A stretch of DNA of 64,000 bases from SZUA-365 sp049663345 (GTDB lineage: Bacteria; Bacteroidota; Ignavibacteria; SZUA-365): assembly GCA_049663345.1 (NCBI GenBank), contig JBATDG010000061.1, positions 1-64,000 of the forward strand. Direction: 5' to 3'. Both the position numbers and the translations under genes were made by a program. How positions within the stretch are numbered: position 1 is the first letter of the stretch; every line of letters begins with the position of its first letter. The notes under the pieces were generated by a model. The model was not told where the DNA came from, made no database searches, and saw only the letters and a program-made list of their open reading frames with translations. Shown here one piece after another: positions 18,015-27,871 of this stretch.

Positions 18015-21000
18015 TCAAACCTCAGGGAAGTGATGATTTATCATTTCAAATAAGATATTTTTTTTGATTGGCTTGGAAATATAATCATTGCATCCAGCAT
18101 CGATTGCCTTTTGCCTATCCTCCGAAAGGCCATAGGCCGTCTGAGCAATAATCGTCACATTTTTATTGAATTCCCTGATATTTCTTGTCGCTGAATATCC
18201 CCCCATAACTGGCATTTTGATATCCATCAGGACCAAATCAATTTCCGGGTTGCTGCGGCATATCTCAACTGCTGCAGCACCAGTCGAAGCAAAAAACAAA
18301 TCGTCAGTCAAGGGCTTGAGAAAATAAGATAGAAGTTTTGCTGACTGCTCATCATCTTCTGCGATAAGAATCTTTAAGTTTTTCATTCTATTTTCGACAA
18401 CCTTCTGCTGTTGAGCAGCAAGTATAGGTGATTCAGCTTCTTTTTTTTCTTGAGCGAAAGGGAGTGTGAAGTGAAACGTTGATCCTACCCCCTCCTCACT
18501 CTCAGCCCAGATTCTTCCACCCAGCATCTCGACATAGGACTTTGCAATTGCCAAACCGAGTCCAGAGCCCTGACGCGCCATACTATCTTGAATGTCCGCC
18601 TGAATGAACCGATCAAAAACTTCCTTCAATCTGTTCTTTGGAATGCCGATGCCGGTATCTTTCACAAAAAAATCAAGGCTCGTGGGTTCGCTTTCTGTAT
18701 TAACTTCGAATCCGAATTCAACTGAACCTGTATCAGTATACTTTATGGCATTTTTAACGAGGTTGGACAAAACGGCATATACCTTCTCCCGATCAGTCTC
18801 AAACAGAATCTCATTATTCAGCATGGCATCCTGAATACAAAGATTAATACCCTTAATATCAGCTTCCGGCTTGAAGAAGGTGTAAATATACTTGACTAGC
18901 TCGCTTACATTTGACTCAGCAAGACAGACCGTCATAAGTCCGGCTTCGATCTTCGAAATATCAACAATGTTGTTGATAATATTGAGCATGCGCAAGCCGC
19001 TTTTTTCAATGATTTTAATATATTCTTGCTGCTCATCACCGGTCAAATCGGGCTGATTCAATAATTCGGCAAAACCAAGAATGCCATTCATCGGCGTGCG
19101 AATTTCGTGGCTCATGTTTGCCAGAAAGGCAGATTTCAATCGGTCACTTTCTTCAGCTTTTTCCTTGGCAGTTGCAAGAGCAATATTTTGCCGAATAAAA
19201 TCTTTGTTTAATCGAGCATATTCTCGATTTTGCTCCTGAAGCTTTTTTTCAGCCTCCTTGCGGTCGGTGATGTCAGCATTAAACCCGTACCACGTTACAC
19301 TGCCGTCAGGCAATTTTTCAGGCGTGGACCTTGAATAGATCCATTGAATCTCTTTGCCTGGTATCTGAACTCTAAACTCACAGGTGAAGTAAGTCAAATG
19401 CTTTGCCGAGTATTCAATGTCGCTAATCACTCTTTCTGCATCTTCGGGATAGATTACATTGCCAATGGGTGTAAAATCATCAAGTACATCTTCCGGAGAA
19501 CAGCCGAAAATATTCTTAATACCTTCTGAAGCTATCGGGACGAAATACGATCCGTCAGGTCTTCTCGTAAATTGATAAATCAGGTCGGAAACATTGGCTG
19601 AGAGTTTTCTAAACTGAATGTCCTTTTCGCGAATTTTTTCCTCGGCCTGTTTGCGTTCAGTAGTTTCGTGATAATTCAATAAAACGCCGCGGATAACCGG
19701 GTCATTCAATAGATTAGCAGCCGTAATTTCTATCGGTTTATAGCTTCCATCCTTACATCTATACATGTACTCCAATGTAATTACCGAATTATCCTTCTCA
19801 ATGAGCGTAACGAATTCCTTTTGAATGCGTTCCAGATCGTCAGGATGAACATTTAGCCAGCCATCAGTGCCAATGAGATCTTCCGGACTCCAACCAAAAT
19901 ATTTTTCGATATTAGGGCTTTTGTATTTTATAATGCTATCTGCACCCATTATAGCAACTATATCCGAAATATTCGACAGCATTGAACTTTGCCTTGCTTC
20001 AAGAAACAAAAGCGCATCTTCGGCCTGCTTTCGCTCGGTGATATCACGGATGGTATTTTGCATACCCAATACTTTTTCATCCCTCTTCAATATGCTTGCG
20101 CTATGAGATACCCATCTCTCATTATCATGGCTATCGATAATTCTGTATTCAAATTCATGTATCGCCTTTCCATGCAGCATAACCTGCTCCCATTCATGCT
20201 GACACCTGATTTTATCATCAGGGTGAATGAAGTCCGGCATAGCCTTCCCAACAAGCCTACTGTCAGGATATCCGATAACTTCTTCACATTGAGGACTGAC
20301 ATACGTTACGATGCCTTTGTCATCTGTCACAACTACAAGGTCTGAAATGCTTTGCACAACAGACTTAAATAATTCTTCGCTTTTAAGCAGCTTCTCTTCC
20401 GCTTGCTTGCGTTGAGAGATGTCCTTGCTTGCTCCTCTGTATCCAATTATTTTACCAGCTTCATCATGTTTTGATGATCCATTGGTCAACATGCAAACCA
20501 GATGACCATCTTTATGTAAATTCCAATTCTCCACGTCTGCAAATATTCTATTCTCTTCTGTAAGGTTTTTGAAAACAACATTTACTAGCCCACTCTCCTT
20601 TTCAGGCATAAAATCAAGAGGTGATTTCCCAATGATTTCATCAACAGTATATCCTAAAATGCTTTCTATTTTATCAGAACAATAACAATATCTGCCCTGT
20701 TCGTCCAACTCCCAGATCCAATCATAAGTACTCTGAATGATAGCGCTATTGCGCTCCTCGCTTTCTTTTATGATCTTTCTTGCTTCAATCTCGTTTAGGT
20801 ATTTAAGACCGAGACCTGCAATTATTTCTATAAATCCTTTAATGAAATCAAGATACGAAGCGAGTTTTTCTTTTGTCCAAACTGGAACTTTCTCTACTGC
20901 TTCCAGATATGATTTTTCATCAAAACCATATTTTTTCGCCTGCAATCTGAAAAAGTTCAAATCCGGCTCTTCAAGAAAGAACTGACCAGTAAAAAAATTA

Positions 21001-21308
21001 CCATAATGCTTGCCGTTAATAATTATTGGAGTAGCATTATCTGTCAGCCCGTGCGGACATAAATAGCTTACTGCGGGATTCGCATCAGATAAATGTTCTA
21101 ATATGTATAAGTCACTTTTAATGCACTCTTTTTCGCATTCCGGATTTGCCCTGTGAAATTTTACGCAGATATCCTGCCAGGCCACTGCTGTAAGCACTTT
21201 CCCTTCGTTATCAATAATGGCTGATGGAAATGAATACACAGAATCCAATTTATTCTGCAGACTCTGCAGCAAAGGGATGTCTATTATATCTTCTAATTTC
21301 GGATTCAT
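18015..21308 (-). CDS. PocR/multi-PAS hybrid sensor histidine kinase
   Basis: About 1,097 residues from an ATG at 21308; a GTG 14 codons upstream is the alternative. No transmembrane segment is seen, so it is a cytoplasmic sensor. Domains in order: a PocR ligand-binding domain (about 1-165, IIDIPLLQSLQNKLDSVY, with several conserved-looking cysteines such as PECEKECIKSD and YLCPHGL); four PAS domains, each followed by an ITERKQAE/DISQRKQAE-type PAC end; HisKA (NMSHEIRTPMNGILGF, the H being the phosphorylation site); HATPase with NLVKNAIKYT, DTGIGIPK and GSGLGLAIAKSY; and a C-terminal receiver (IAEDDEQ, LMDIKMPVMGG, SKPIKK). Base composition is clearly more AT-rich than the neighbouring genes, which suggests more recent arrival. 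No cognate DNA-binding regulator is adjacent. It follows the acetate-type cluster after a 261-bp gap. Confidence 0.92.
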   Translation of the reverse strand: MNPKLEDIIDIPLLQSLQNKLDSVYSFPSAIIDNEGKVLTAVAWQDICVKFHRANPECEKECIKSDLYILEHLSDANPAVSYLCPHGLTDNATPIIINGKHYGNFFTGQFFLEEPDLNFFRLQAKKYGFDEKSYLEAVEKVPVWTKEKLASYLDFIKGFIEIIAGLGLKYLNEIEARKIIKESEERNSAIIQSTYDWIWELDEQGRYCYCSDKIESILGYTVDEIIGKSPLDFMPEKESGLVNVVFKNLTEENRIFADVENWNLHKDGHLVCMLTNGSSKHDEAGKIIGYRGASKDISQRKQAEEKLLKSEELFKSVVQSISDLVVVTDDKGIVTYVSPQCEEVIGYPDSRLVGKAMPDFIHPDDKIRCQHEWEQVMLHGKAIHEFEYRIIDSHDNERWVSHSASILKRDEKVLGMQNTIRDITERKQAEDALLFLEARQSSMLSNISDIVAIMGADSIIKYKSPNIEKYFGWSPEDLIGTDGWLNVHPDDLERIQKEFVTLIEKDNSVITLEYMYRCKDGSYKPIEITAANLLNDPVIRGVLLNYHETTERKQAEEKIREKDIQFRKLSANVSDLIYQFTRRPDGSYFVPIASEGIKNIFGCSPEDVLDDFTPIGNVIYPEDAERVISDIEYSAKHLTYFTCEFRVQIPGKEIQWIYSRSTPEKLPDGSVTWYGFNADITDRKEAEKKLQEQNREYARLNKDFIRQNIALATAKEKAEESDRLKSAFLANMSHEIRTPMNGILGFAELLNQPDLTGDEQQEYIKIIEKSGLRMLNIINNIVDISKIEAGLMTVCLAESNVSELVKYIYTFFKPEADIKGINLCIQDAMLNNEILFETDREKVYAVLSNLVKNAIKYTDTGSVEFGFEVNTESEPTSLDFFVKDTGIGIPKNRLKEVFDRFIQADIQDSMARQGSGLGLAIAKSYVEMLGGRIWAESEEGVGSTFHFTLPFAQEKKEAESPILAAQQQKVVENRMKNLKILIAEDDEQSAKLLSYFLKPLTDDLFFASTGAAAVEICRSNPEIDLVLMDIKMPVMGGYSATRNIREFNKNVTIIAQTAYGLSEDRQKAIDAGCNDYISKPIKKNILFEMINHHFPEV

Positions 21309-21569
21309 CTTTTCTGCTTCGATTAAATTAGGTATTGAAGTCGCAACCACTCCGATTTACGCATATTTCCAGTTAGAATCAACAACTCTGGCCCCGAATC
21401 GCGATTTCTTCTCCCATTTGGCCTTTTTACTTACTGCACCACTGAACCACCTGCTGTCCAATGACCTTCTGAAGTCGCTCACGGAAAGGAGGAGAACGTC
21501 TTTCTGCTTATTCTTTTACCTTTTGCGGCGCCAGGCCGCTTCGGATCTCGGCATGAATCGAGGCTGGTT

Positions 21570-24080
21570 TTACATCGTGCCTTTAAAATCGATGTTCAAC
21601 TTTGTCCGGAAATCCTCAATCTGAGAAAGAACACGCCTCAGCATTGCCTTTTCAATTTCGCCGAGAGCGTGAGTGTCTATCGCATTGTCCGGGATCGCAT
21701 TAACAGAAAGCAGCTGCGCATGATGCTGAAATCTCATGTTCATCAGAAACGTGTAGGATTGCATGAGGTCCTTGTGTCCCGCTGCGCTGAAAACATCCTG
21801 CTCGTGAAGCTGCAGGAACCGCTCCAGCGTATTCGTTGCACGGATTCCTGTTTTCAGGGAGTAGATTCGTGCAAGTTCAATCAACGGCATTAGCGCGACT
21901 TTAACATCGATAAATTCCGCTGCCTTGAACTGCCATGTCGGAAGCTTCACCCTCGCCGCGTTCTGCGCAAGGTATACGAAAAAGGAATTGTTTCCGGAAA
22001 TGATATTGAAGAGGTAATCACGTAATGCCGCTGCAAGAGCGTCCTCGCCCGATATACAGCGGAAGTCGAAGAAAATACTGACGTCCAGCAGGTCATCGGG
22101 ATTGGCAGTATTCACCCAATTATAAAAGTACTGCTTCCATGTTGCGAGCGGCTGGCTCCATTTCTTGTTTTTCGCCATCACGTCCCCGGGACAATAAGGG
22201 TAGCCGACAGCATGCAAACCGTCACATACTCGCGCTCCCAACTGCTCGAAATATTCCCTAACGCTGTCTGCTATTGATTCGTCTACATCTTCATAGATGA
22301 TCGCATTGTCCTGATCGGCGGACAGCGTCGCTTCGGAGCGCCCCTCACTCCCAAGTGCGATAAAGGCAAACCGCGCCGGCGGAGGCCCAAGTTCTTCAAT
22401 CACAATGGACAGGAGTTTTTTTGCCACCGCGTCGAAAATGAGCGTTGTAGCATGTGTCAGGCTGCCCACGCCTGCGCCGCTTTCAGTAAGAATTTTCACA
22501 TACAGGAGCAGATCCATGTGGCACTGCTTGACTTCAGCCACTGATTCTGCAAGGGTAAGGCGCTGCAGAAAGAAAAGGTATGAGTGCAGCTGCGATTTCT
22601 GGATATCTTCAATCGAAACAGTTCCGATAATTTCCTTCCGCTCGTTTTGAACGGCGAGGCATCGGTTTCCATCTTCCGCGTACATGGCCAGCACGTCGTA
22701 AATCGTTGATGAGGCATCGACCCTCCTGATCGGGGATCTCATCGCCTCATAAGTTTGTCGTTCCGTCATGCCTGATCCAGACGTCATGATTTTTCGCAAT
22801 TCATCATTCGATAGCAATCCGACTGGCTGTCCTTCATCATTGACGACCAGCGCAGCATCGGTATTTGTTTTCGACAGCATCCTCGCGACCGGTTCGAGTT
22901 GATCCGTCAACCGGCATGGTATGAATGCCTTTATATACTGCGTGATTGGTTGTGAAAGAAAAATCAGCGGTTCCTGCAGTTCTGAAATCAATCGCCCGGC
23001 ATCTTGAGAACTTCTACTTTTCTTTGATACATCTTCCACGATAGCAATGACAGCAGTTTTCCCGAAGAAGCTGACGCGGGACATTGTCAGCAAGACATCT
23101 ATGCATATCCCATCCTGCCGCTGCAAACGGGTCTCGAAATGAGGTTCGGAAACCAATTGCTCCTGCTCACGGATGCGCAGGACATCATCCAGCTTCACAT
23201 CCGGCAGCAGCGTCTCTTGTGTCAGTGCTGCGGATTCCGCTTCCGTGTAGCCGGACATGGCGAGCAGCTTCTTGTTCAGATACAGCTGCTCTCCTTCCAG
23301 CATCATGATCAGTCCTTCGGTGGAGGCCTCAACAAGCGCCTGATATTTTTCCTTCGCCTCGCGAAGATCCTGTTCGACTTTCAGTCGCCGCTTTTCACTC
23401 CTCAAATTCTGAACGGCGATAAGCAGCAGCAGCAGGGAAATCGCAATCGTGATCCAGATGGAAATCGTGACGACGTTGCGCTCGAGGCTGGAGATTTCCG
23501 CGCGGACATCTTCGAGATATATTCCTGTACCGATAATCCAGTCCCACGGTGCGAACGCCCGAACAAAAGAAAGCTTAGGAACTATGCGCGTCGAATCATC
23601 CTTCCATTGCCAGGTATAATCGACATACCCTTCGCTGCCTTTCTTCACAACCGCGGCGATTTCGACAAAGAGCCGCTTCCCTTGCGAATCCTTGAAATCG
23701 CTCAGGTCTTGCCCGTTCAGATCCTCCCGGAAGGGATGCACGATCATGCGCGGTTTAAAATCCGTAATCCAGAAATAATCCTTCGCCTCTTCCCCATACC
23801 GCAGATGTCCTATCTGCGCGATCGCAAGGCTGCGTGCTTCGGCCTCCGTGATATGTCCGAGCCGGGCCTGGTCGTAACACTGATCCGCCACATGCCATGC
23901 CGAGTTGACGAGTTCCCGAATCATTTCCCGCTTGCGGTCCATGATAATGCCTTCGAACCGCGGAATGATGATCTGGTAGATTGAGACGACGAACAATATC
24001 AGCGTGAGAAGCGCGGGAATAAATATTCTCAGCAGAAGCGCTTGGTTTCCGAACCTTTGGCGAAGCGTATTCATCTGCAT
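21570..24080 (-). CDS. Membrane Cache/PAS/CBS/DUF294 signalling protein
   Basis: 836 residues. The ATG at 24080 overlaps the stop of the upstream phosphoesterase (TGATG), so translation is coupled. Layout: TM1 (ALLLRIFIPALLTLILFVVS), an extracytoplasmic sCache_2-like sensor (AKDYFWITDFKPRMIVHPF...APWDWIIGTGIYL), TM2 (ISIWITIAISLLLLLIAV), a PAS domain, a pair of CBS domains (DAALVVNDEGQPVGLLSNDEL and CLAVQNERKEIIGTVSIEDI), then a DUF294 putative nucleotidyltransferase (FIALGSEGRSEATLSADQDN) and its C-terminal DUF294_C domain. The GSxGR...DQDN residues of the nucleotidyltransferase fold are kept. Family knowledge: CBS-DUF294 proteins often sit beside ActP/DUF485 or DUF4212-type SSS symporters, as here. 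It probably senses a small carboxylate outside and controls the transporter or metabolism. Confidence 0.88.
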   Translation of the reverse strand: MQMNTLRQRFGNQALLLRIFIPALLTLILFVVSIYQIIIPRFEGIIMDRKREMIRELVNSAWHVADQCYDQARLGHITEAEARSLAIAQIGHLRYGEEAKDYFWITDFKPRMIVHPFREDLNGQDLSDFKDSQGKRLFVEIAAVVKKGSEGYVDYTWQWKDDSTRIVPKLSFVRAFAPWDWIIGTGIYLEDVRAEISSLERNVVTISIWITIAISLLLLLIAVQNLRSEKRRLKVEQDLREAKEKYQALVEASTEGLIMMLEGEQLYLNKKLLAMSGYTEAESAALTQETLLPDVKLDDVLRIREQEQLVSEPHFETRLQRQDGICIDVLLTMSRVSFFGKTAVIAIVEDVSKKSRSSQDAGRLISELQEPLIFLSQPITQYIKAFIPCRLTDQLEPVARMLSKTNTDAALVVNDEGQPVGLLSNDELRKIMTSGSGMTERQTYEAMRSPIRRVDASSTIYDVLAMYAEDGNRCLAVQNERKEIIGTVSIEDIQKSQLHSYLFFLQRLTLAESVAEVKQCHMDLLLYVKILTESGAGVGSLTHATTLIFDAVAKKLLSIVIEELGPPPARFAFIALGSEGRSEATLSADQDNAIIYEDVDESIADSVREYFEQLGARVCDGLHAVGYPYCPGDVMAKNKKWSQPLATWKQYFYNWVNTANPDDLLDVSIFFDFRCISGEDALAAALRDYLFNIISGNNSFFVYLAQNAARVKLPTWQFKAAEFIDVKVALMPLIELARIYSLKTGIRATNTLERFLQLHEQDVFSAAGHKDLMQSYTFLMNMRFQHHAQLLSVNAIPDNAIDTHALGEIEKAMLRRVLSQIEDFRTKLNIDFKGTM

Positions 24081-24847
24081 CACTTGCTGTTGATTGTTGA
24101 TTTGAAAGGCCGGGCCTCGACCGTGAAAGTGGACGAGTCAAAGGTGAGCACGCCATGAGCCCTGTTCGATTGAGCGACGGCGGGACAAACCACCCACTGC
24201 CGGCTGCGCTGCAGCAGATGTGAGCCGAAGGGGTTGTGCCGCAGCGCACCATTCTGCGAATATGTCAGACCTTCCGGGTGGCCGTGACCAGAGAATCCGA
24301 GCATGCAGTCCTTTTCTTCCATGAAGCTGAAATGCTCCTCGAGATTTCCGTCGACCTGCAGTGAAGCGATCAGGGATCCGGAGAGATCCGGATACACAAA
24401 ATGCGAAATGATAAACTGGATTCCATCGAGGCGGAGCACCTGATATTCCGGCAGTGTCTGTAGGTATTCTTCCGCATCGGCAGAAAGATTTGACGGCAGG
24501 TCGTGGTCGTCATACTGCCAGAGCCGGCGGCCGCTGAGCCTCGTCCGCATATCGCTTTCCAACTCATACCAGTCATCTGTGTACGGAAAATCAGCGGCAT
24601 ATTCCGGCACCCGGCGAATGGCATACAGGTCGTGATTGCCCGCAACGGCAGCAGTGCAATGATCCCGGATCATGGCGACGCAGGCGTCGGCATCCCGATG
24701 TCTGCATTCGCGCTGATAGTAAAATGAGAAACCAACGATATCTCCCAGGCACACGATATGATCACAGCGCAGCGTCTCGAGGGCGTCAAACGCCGTCCTG
24801 AGATTTGCTATGTCTTCATGAATGTCTGCAACGAAGCCGATCTTCAT
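24080..24847 (-). CDS. Cytoplasmic metallophosphoesterase
   Basis: 255 residues, no signal peptide. The calcineurin-like motifs are complete: FVADIHEDIANL, LGDIVGFS, AGNHDLYA, ISHFVYPDLSG and GFSGHGHPEG. The start at 24847 has AGG six bases upstream. It lies between the porin gene and the DUF294 signalling gene, and its stop codon overlaps the start of the latter, so it belongs to the acetate-type cluster. A nucleotide or cyclic-dinucleotide phosphodiesterase serving the signalling protein is possible, but this is inference from context. Confidence 0.85.
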   Translation of the reverse strand: MKIGFVADIHEDIANLRTAFDALETLRCDHIVCLGDIVGFSFYYQRECRHRDADACVAMIRDHCTAAVAGNHDLYAIRRVPEYAADFPYTDDWYELESDMRTRLSGRRLWQYDDHDLPSNLSADAEEYLQTLPEYQVLRLDGIQFIISHFVYPDLSGSLIASLQVDGNLEEHFSFMEEKDCMLGFSGHGHPEGLTYSQNGALRHNPFGSHLLQRSRQWVVCPAVAQSNRAHGVLTFDSSTFTVEARPFKSTINSK

Positions 24848-24967
24848 GGTACCTGCTGTTGATGAGATGCAGACGCGTCAGCCATCCGTGTGATGAGACG
24901 AATGGCTGACGAGCCGAAGAAAGGGAAGCAAATGGATGCTTCATGCTTTTGAAATTGCGGCCGTATT

Positions 24968-26236
24968 CTAGAAGAAGTAATACACCGCGACCAACAATCG
25001 CATGTTGGATATTGATTTCGTGTTTTCAACCAGACCTTTGTTCGAGGCTACCGGAGTTCCGTAATCCGCGGCAGTATACTCAAGTTCTGTCGCGATGCGC
25101 ATTTTGCCCGAAGTCCATTGAATGCGGGGCGCGACGCGGGAAATGCTGTGGATGTTGCTGCCACGAGCATAGTACTTGCCGCTCAGTGCATTCTCCGCAC
25201 CGAGGTTCTGCGTGTAGCCTGCGAATACGGCTAGCTCGATATCTTTGCCGTAGATCAATTCGCCCCAAACGGAGTAGCAGTTGATCGTGGAGTATTCCTG
25301 AGCAATAGCAACCGTGGGGTACCCGTTCGGTATTGCGATGGAATCCTGGGCGTTGACTGCGTAGCCGCCGAGCATCAGCAGATCGGCGAGGTTATTCCCG
25401 AGTACGCCTTCCAGCTTCAGCGTCAAAGGAGCCAGGTCGAGCTTCGCATACCCGAGGGCGGAGATGCCCGTCACGCTTTCATCTACCTTTACATTCATCG
25501 CATTAGACAAGCGTGGCTTGAGTTTTTTATAATCCACGCCAGCGCCGAAGATATGGCCGCCGCCCGCGTACTGTGCCTGAAAATGCAGATTAGGTATTAC
25601 GGAATTGCGGAGGAAGGAAGAACTCGCAACGGAGTTACCCGCAGCATCGGGACCATAGCTTTGGAAATCCCGTTCCGCCATTGCCGCTGCAATTAGTTTG
25701 AGTCCGCCGAAGTTTTTTGTAAAACGGATTTGCGGATTTCGGGAAAACGGCTGAAATGGTACACCCGTGTTGAAGGAAATCACACCCGGAAATACTTCGG
25801 TGACGAACATGGGGTGCCAGGTCTGTCCTACCAGCAGAGATGCGCTTTCCCAATCCAGAATGGCCATGGCGTGTCGCATCCGGAAGCCGTTGACGTCTGC
25901 ATCACTGGTTCCGAAAAACTCGCCTTCGATGACACCGGAGGCTTTCGCTCCGAATGCATCAGGACCAGTTATCTTCGCATTGACGCGAGTCTGAATTGAA
26001 AGCATGTTGAATGACGGACTGGCGTTCAGATCATCCCCATTCGCATCGAGCATTTCATTCGCCGGATAAAGGTTGAAATGCCCTTCCCGAATACTCACAG
26101 TCTGGCGGGAGTCGTAAAATATATCTGACTTCACAAATCCGGAAAGTTTGATGCCGAAGTCCTTTCCGGCCTCCTGTCCGACCGCTGTACTGGTCATGAC
26201 GGCGATGAACAGCATGAAAAATATTCTCGTTCTCAT
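24968..26236 (-). CDS. Outer-membrane porin of the acetate-type cluster
   Basis: 422 residues, signal peptide MRTRIFFMLFIAVMTSTAVGQ, GGAG upstream of the ATG. The body is beta-strand-rich with many alternating aromatic/hydrophobic segments (IKLSGFVKSDIFYDSRQTV, ASLLVGQTWHPMF, IELAVFAGYTQNL) and ends in MRLLVAVYYFF. A C-terminal Phe is the usual signal of a BAM-inserted barrel. Length and the GFVKSDIFYDSR-type opening fit DcaP-like or related porins. It sits 49 bases after the ActP-like gene, so it is probably the outer-membrane entry route for the symporter's substrate. Confidence 0.85.
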   Translation of the reverse strand: MRTRIFFMLFIAVMTSTAVGQEAGKDFGIKLSGFVKSDIFYDSRQTVSIREGHFNLYPANEMLDANGDDLNASPSFNMLSIQTRVNAKITGPDAFGAKASGVIEGEFFGTSDADVNGFRMRHAMAILDWESASLLVGQTWHPMFVTEVFPGVISFNTGVPFQPFSRNPQIRFTKNFGGLKLIAAAMAERDFQSYGPDAAGNSVASSSFLRNSVIPNLHFQAQYAGGGHIFGAGVDYKKLKPRLSNAMNVKVDESVTGISALGYAKLDLAPLTLKLEGVLGNNLADLLMLGGYAVNAQDSIAIPNGYPTVAIAQEYSTINCYSVWGELIYGKDIELAVFAGYTQNLGAENALSGKYYARGSNIHSISRVAPRIQWTSGKMRIATELEYTAADYGTPVASNKGLVENTKSISNMRLLVAVYYFF

Positions 26237-26285
26237 TCAATTCTCCAAAGTTTTATACAATACACTTTCTCAATGGAGCAATGGG

Positions 26286-27833
26286 TTATTCCGCACCGAT
26301 TCCGAGATAGGTCCTGAGTTTTTCGTCCTCAAACTTCGCTTGAGCTTCCGGTTCATTTGTGAACAGCGAGACAATGATGCCGATGATGAACGACGCAGCC
26401 ATGGAGAAGAGGGCCGGATTCTTCAGCGGGAAAATTGCTGTTTCGTTTTTCAGGATGTCGACCCATACCGTTGGACTCAGCACAATCAGCACCACTGCCA
26501 GAGTTGCTCCGGTAATAATGCTGGCTACTGCGCCCTTCGTTGTGTATTTCTTCCATACAATCGACAGCAGCAGCGAGGGGAAATTCGCGCTCGCCGCTAT
26601 AGCAAAAGCGAGTCCTACTGTGAAGGCGACATTCTGACCCTTGAACAGCAATCCGAGCACAATGGCCAGGGCACCGATACAGAGCGTAGCAATTCTGGCA
26701 ACACGCACTTCTCCGACTTCATTTGTTTTCCCGTTTTTAAACACGTTGACATAGAGATCATGCGACAGTGTCGATGCACCCGAAAGAGTCAATCCTGCGA
26801 CAACAGCCAGAATCGTGGCGAAAGCGACGGCGGCAATGAACCCGAGGAACAACTGTCCGCCGATGGATTCAGAGAGTAGGAGCGCGGCCATGTTGCCGCC
26901 TTTATCTATACCGCTGATCACATCCTGTCCCACCAAAACCATGGCACCAAATCCGATCACAAACGTGAGGATATAGAAATATCCGATGAATCCAGTGGCG
27001 ACAAAGACCGACTTACGGGCTTGTTTGGCATCGGGTACGGTAAAAAACCGCATGAGGATATGCGGCAAGCCAGCTGTCCCAAGAATCAAAGCGATACCTA
27101 GAGAAATGGCGTCCCACGGATTCGTGATAAAACCACCTGGTGAAAGTACGGCGTCAGAATACTTGAGCGACGCCTGCCTGAACATCTCAGTCGGACTGAA
27201 GTTGAACTGTGCCAATGTAAGAATTACCAGTACCGTCGCCCCGCATAGGAGGAGCACCGCCTTGATAATTTGAACCCAGGTGGTTGCGAGCATTCCACCG
27301 AACAATACATAGGCCATCATGACGATACCGACGACAAGTACTGCAAATTCGTAGGGCAACCCGAAGAGAATCTGAACTAATGCTCCTGCACCGACCATCT
27401 GAGCGATCAGGTAAAAGATGATGGTCATGAGCGAACCGACGGACGACGCGATTCGGACCGGCTTCTGTTTCAGTCTGAATGCAACCACATCGGCAAATGT
27501 AAACTTACCGAGATTGCGAAGGGGCTCGGCTATAAGAAACATGACCAGCGGCCAGCCCACCAAAAATCCAATGGAATAGATTAATCCGTCGTACCCCTTA
27601 AGGGCGACCATTCCTGCAATTCCGAGAAATGATGCGGCACTCATGTAATCTCCGGCGAGTGCCAGCCCATTTTGAAAACCGGTGATGCTCCGGTCAGCAG
27701 CGTAAAATTCCGAGGCCGTTTTCGTTTTTTTCGCGGCCCAATAGGTAATGCCGAGGGTTACTGCAACGAATCCGAAAAATATGAGAATAGAGGCGAGATT
27801 TGCCTGTCCGAGTGTTGTCTGAAATGTTTCCAA
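26286..27833 (-). CDS. actP: ActP-like cation/acetate symporter (SSS family)
   Basis: 515 residues with about 13 hydrophobic segments. It carries SSS hallmarks such as AAKKTKTASEFYAADRSITG, LALAGDYMSAASFLGIAGM and GGMLATTWVQIIKAVLL, all close to E. coli ActP. It should import acetate or another short carboxylate with Na+ or H+. The start is TTG at 27833, with AAGGA upstream; no ATG fits without losing TM1. The small DUF485 gene lies 38 bases upstream, the standard yjcH-actP arrangement. Porin, phosphoesterase and CBS-DUF294 genes follow on the same strand. The exact substrate cannot be read from sequence. Confidence 0.92.
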   Translation of the reverse strand: METFQTTLGQANLASILIFFGFVAVTLGITYWAAKKTKTASEFYAADRSITGFQNGLALAGDYMSAASFLGIAGMVALKGYDGLIYSIGFLVGWPLVMFLIAEPLRNLGKFTFADVVAFRLKQKPVRIASSVGSLMTIIFYLIAQMVGAGALVQILFGLPYEFAVLVVGIVMMAYVLFGGMLATTWVQIIKAVLLLCGATVLVILTLAQFNFSPTEMFRQASLKYSDAVLSPGGFITNPWDAISLGIALILGTAGLPHILMRFFTVPDAKQARKSVFVATGFIGYFYILTFVIGFGAMVLVGQDVISGIDKGGNMAALLLSESIGGQLFLGFIAAVAFATILAVVAGLTLSGASTLSHDLYVNVFKNGKTNEVGEVRVARIATLCIGALAIVLGLLFKGQNVAFTVGLAFAIAASANFPSLLLSIVWKKYTTKGAVASIITGATLAVVLIVLSPTVWVDILKNETAIFPLKNPALFSMAASFIIGIIVSLFTNEPEAQAKFEDEKLRTYLGIGAE

Positions 27834-27871
27834 GGTGCTTATCCTTTTCTTTCTGGAAGGGACTTATTCCA

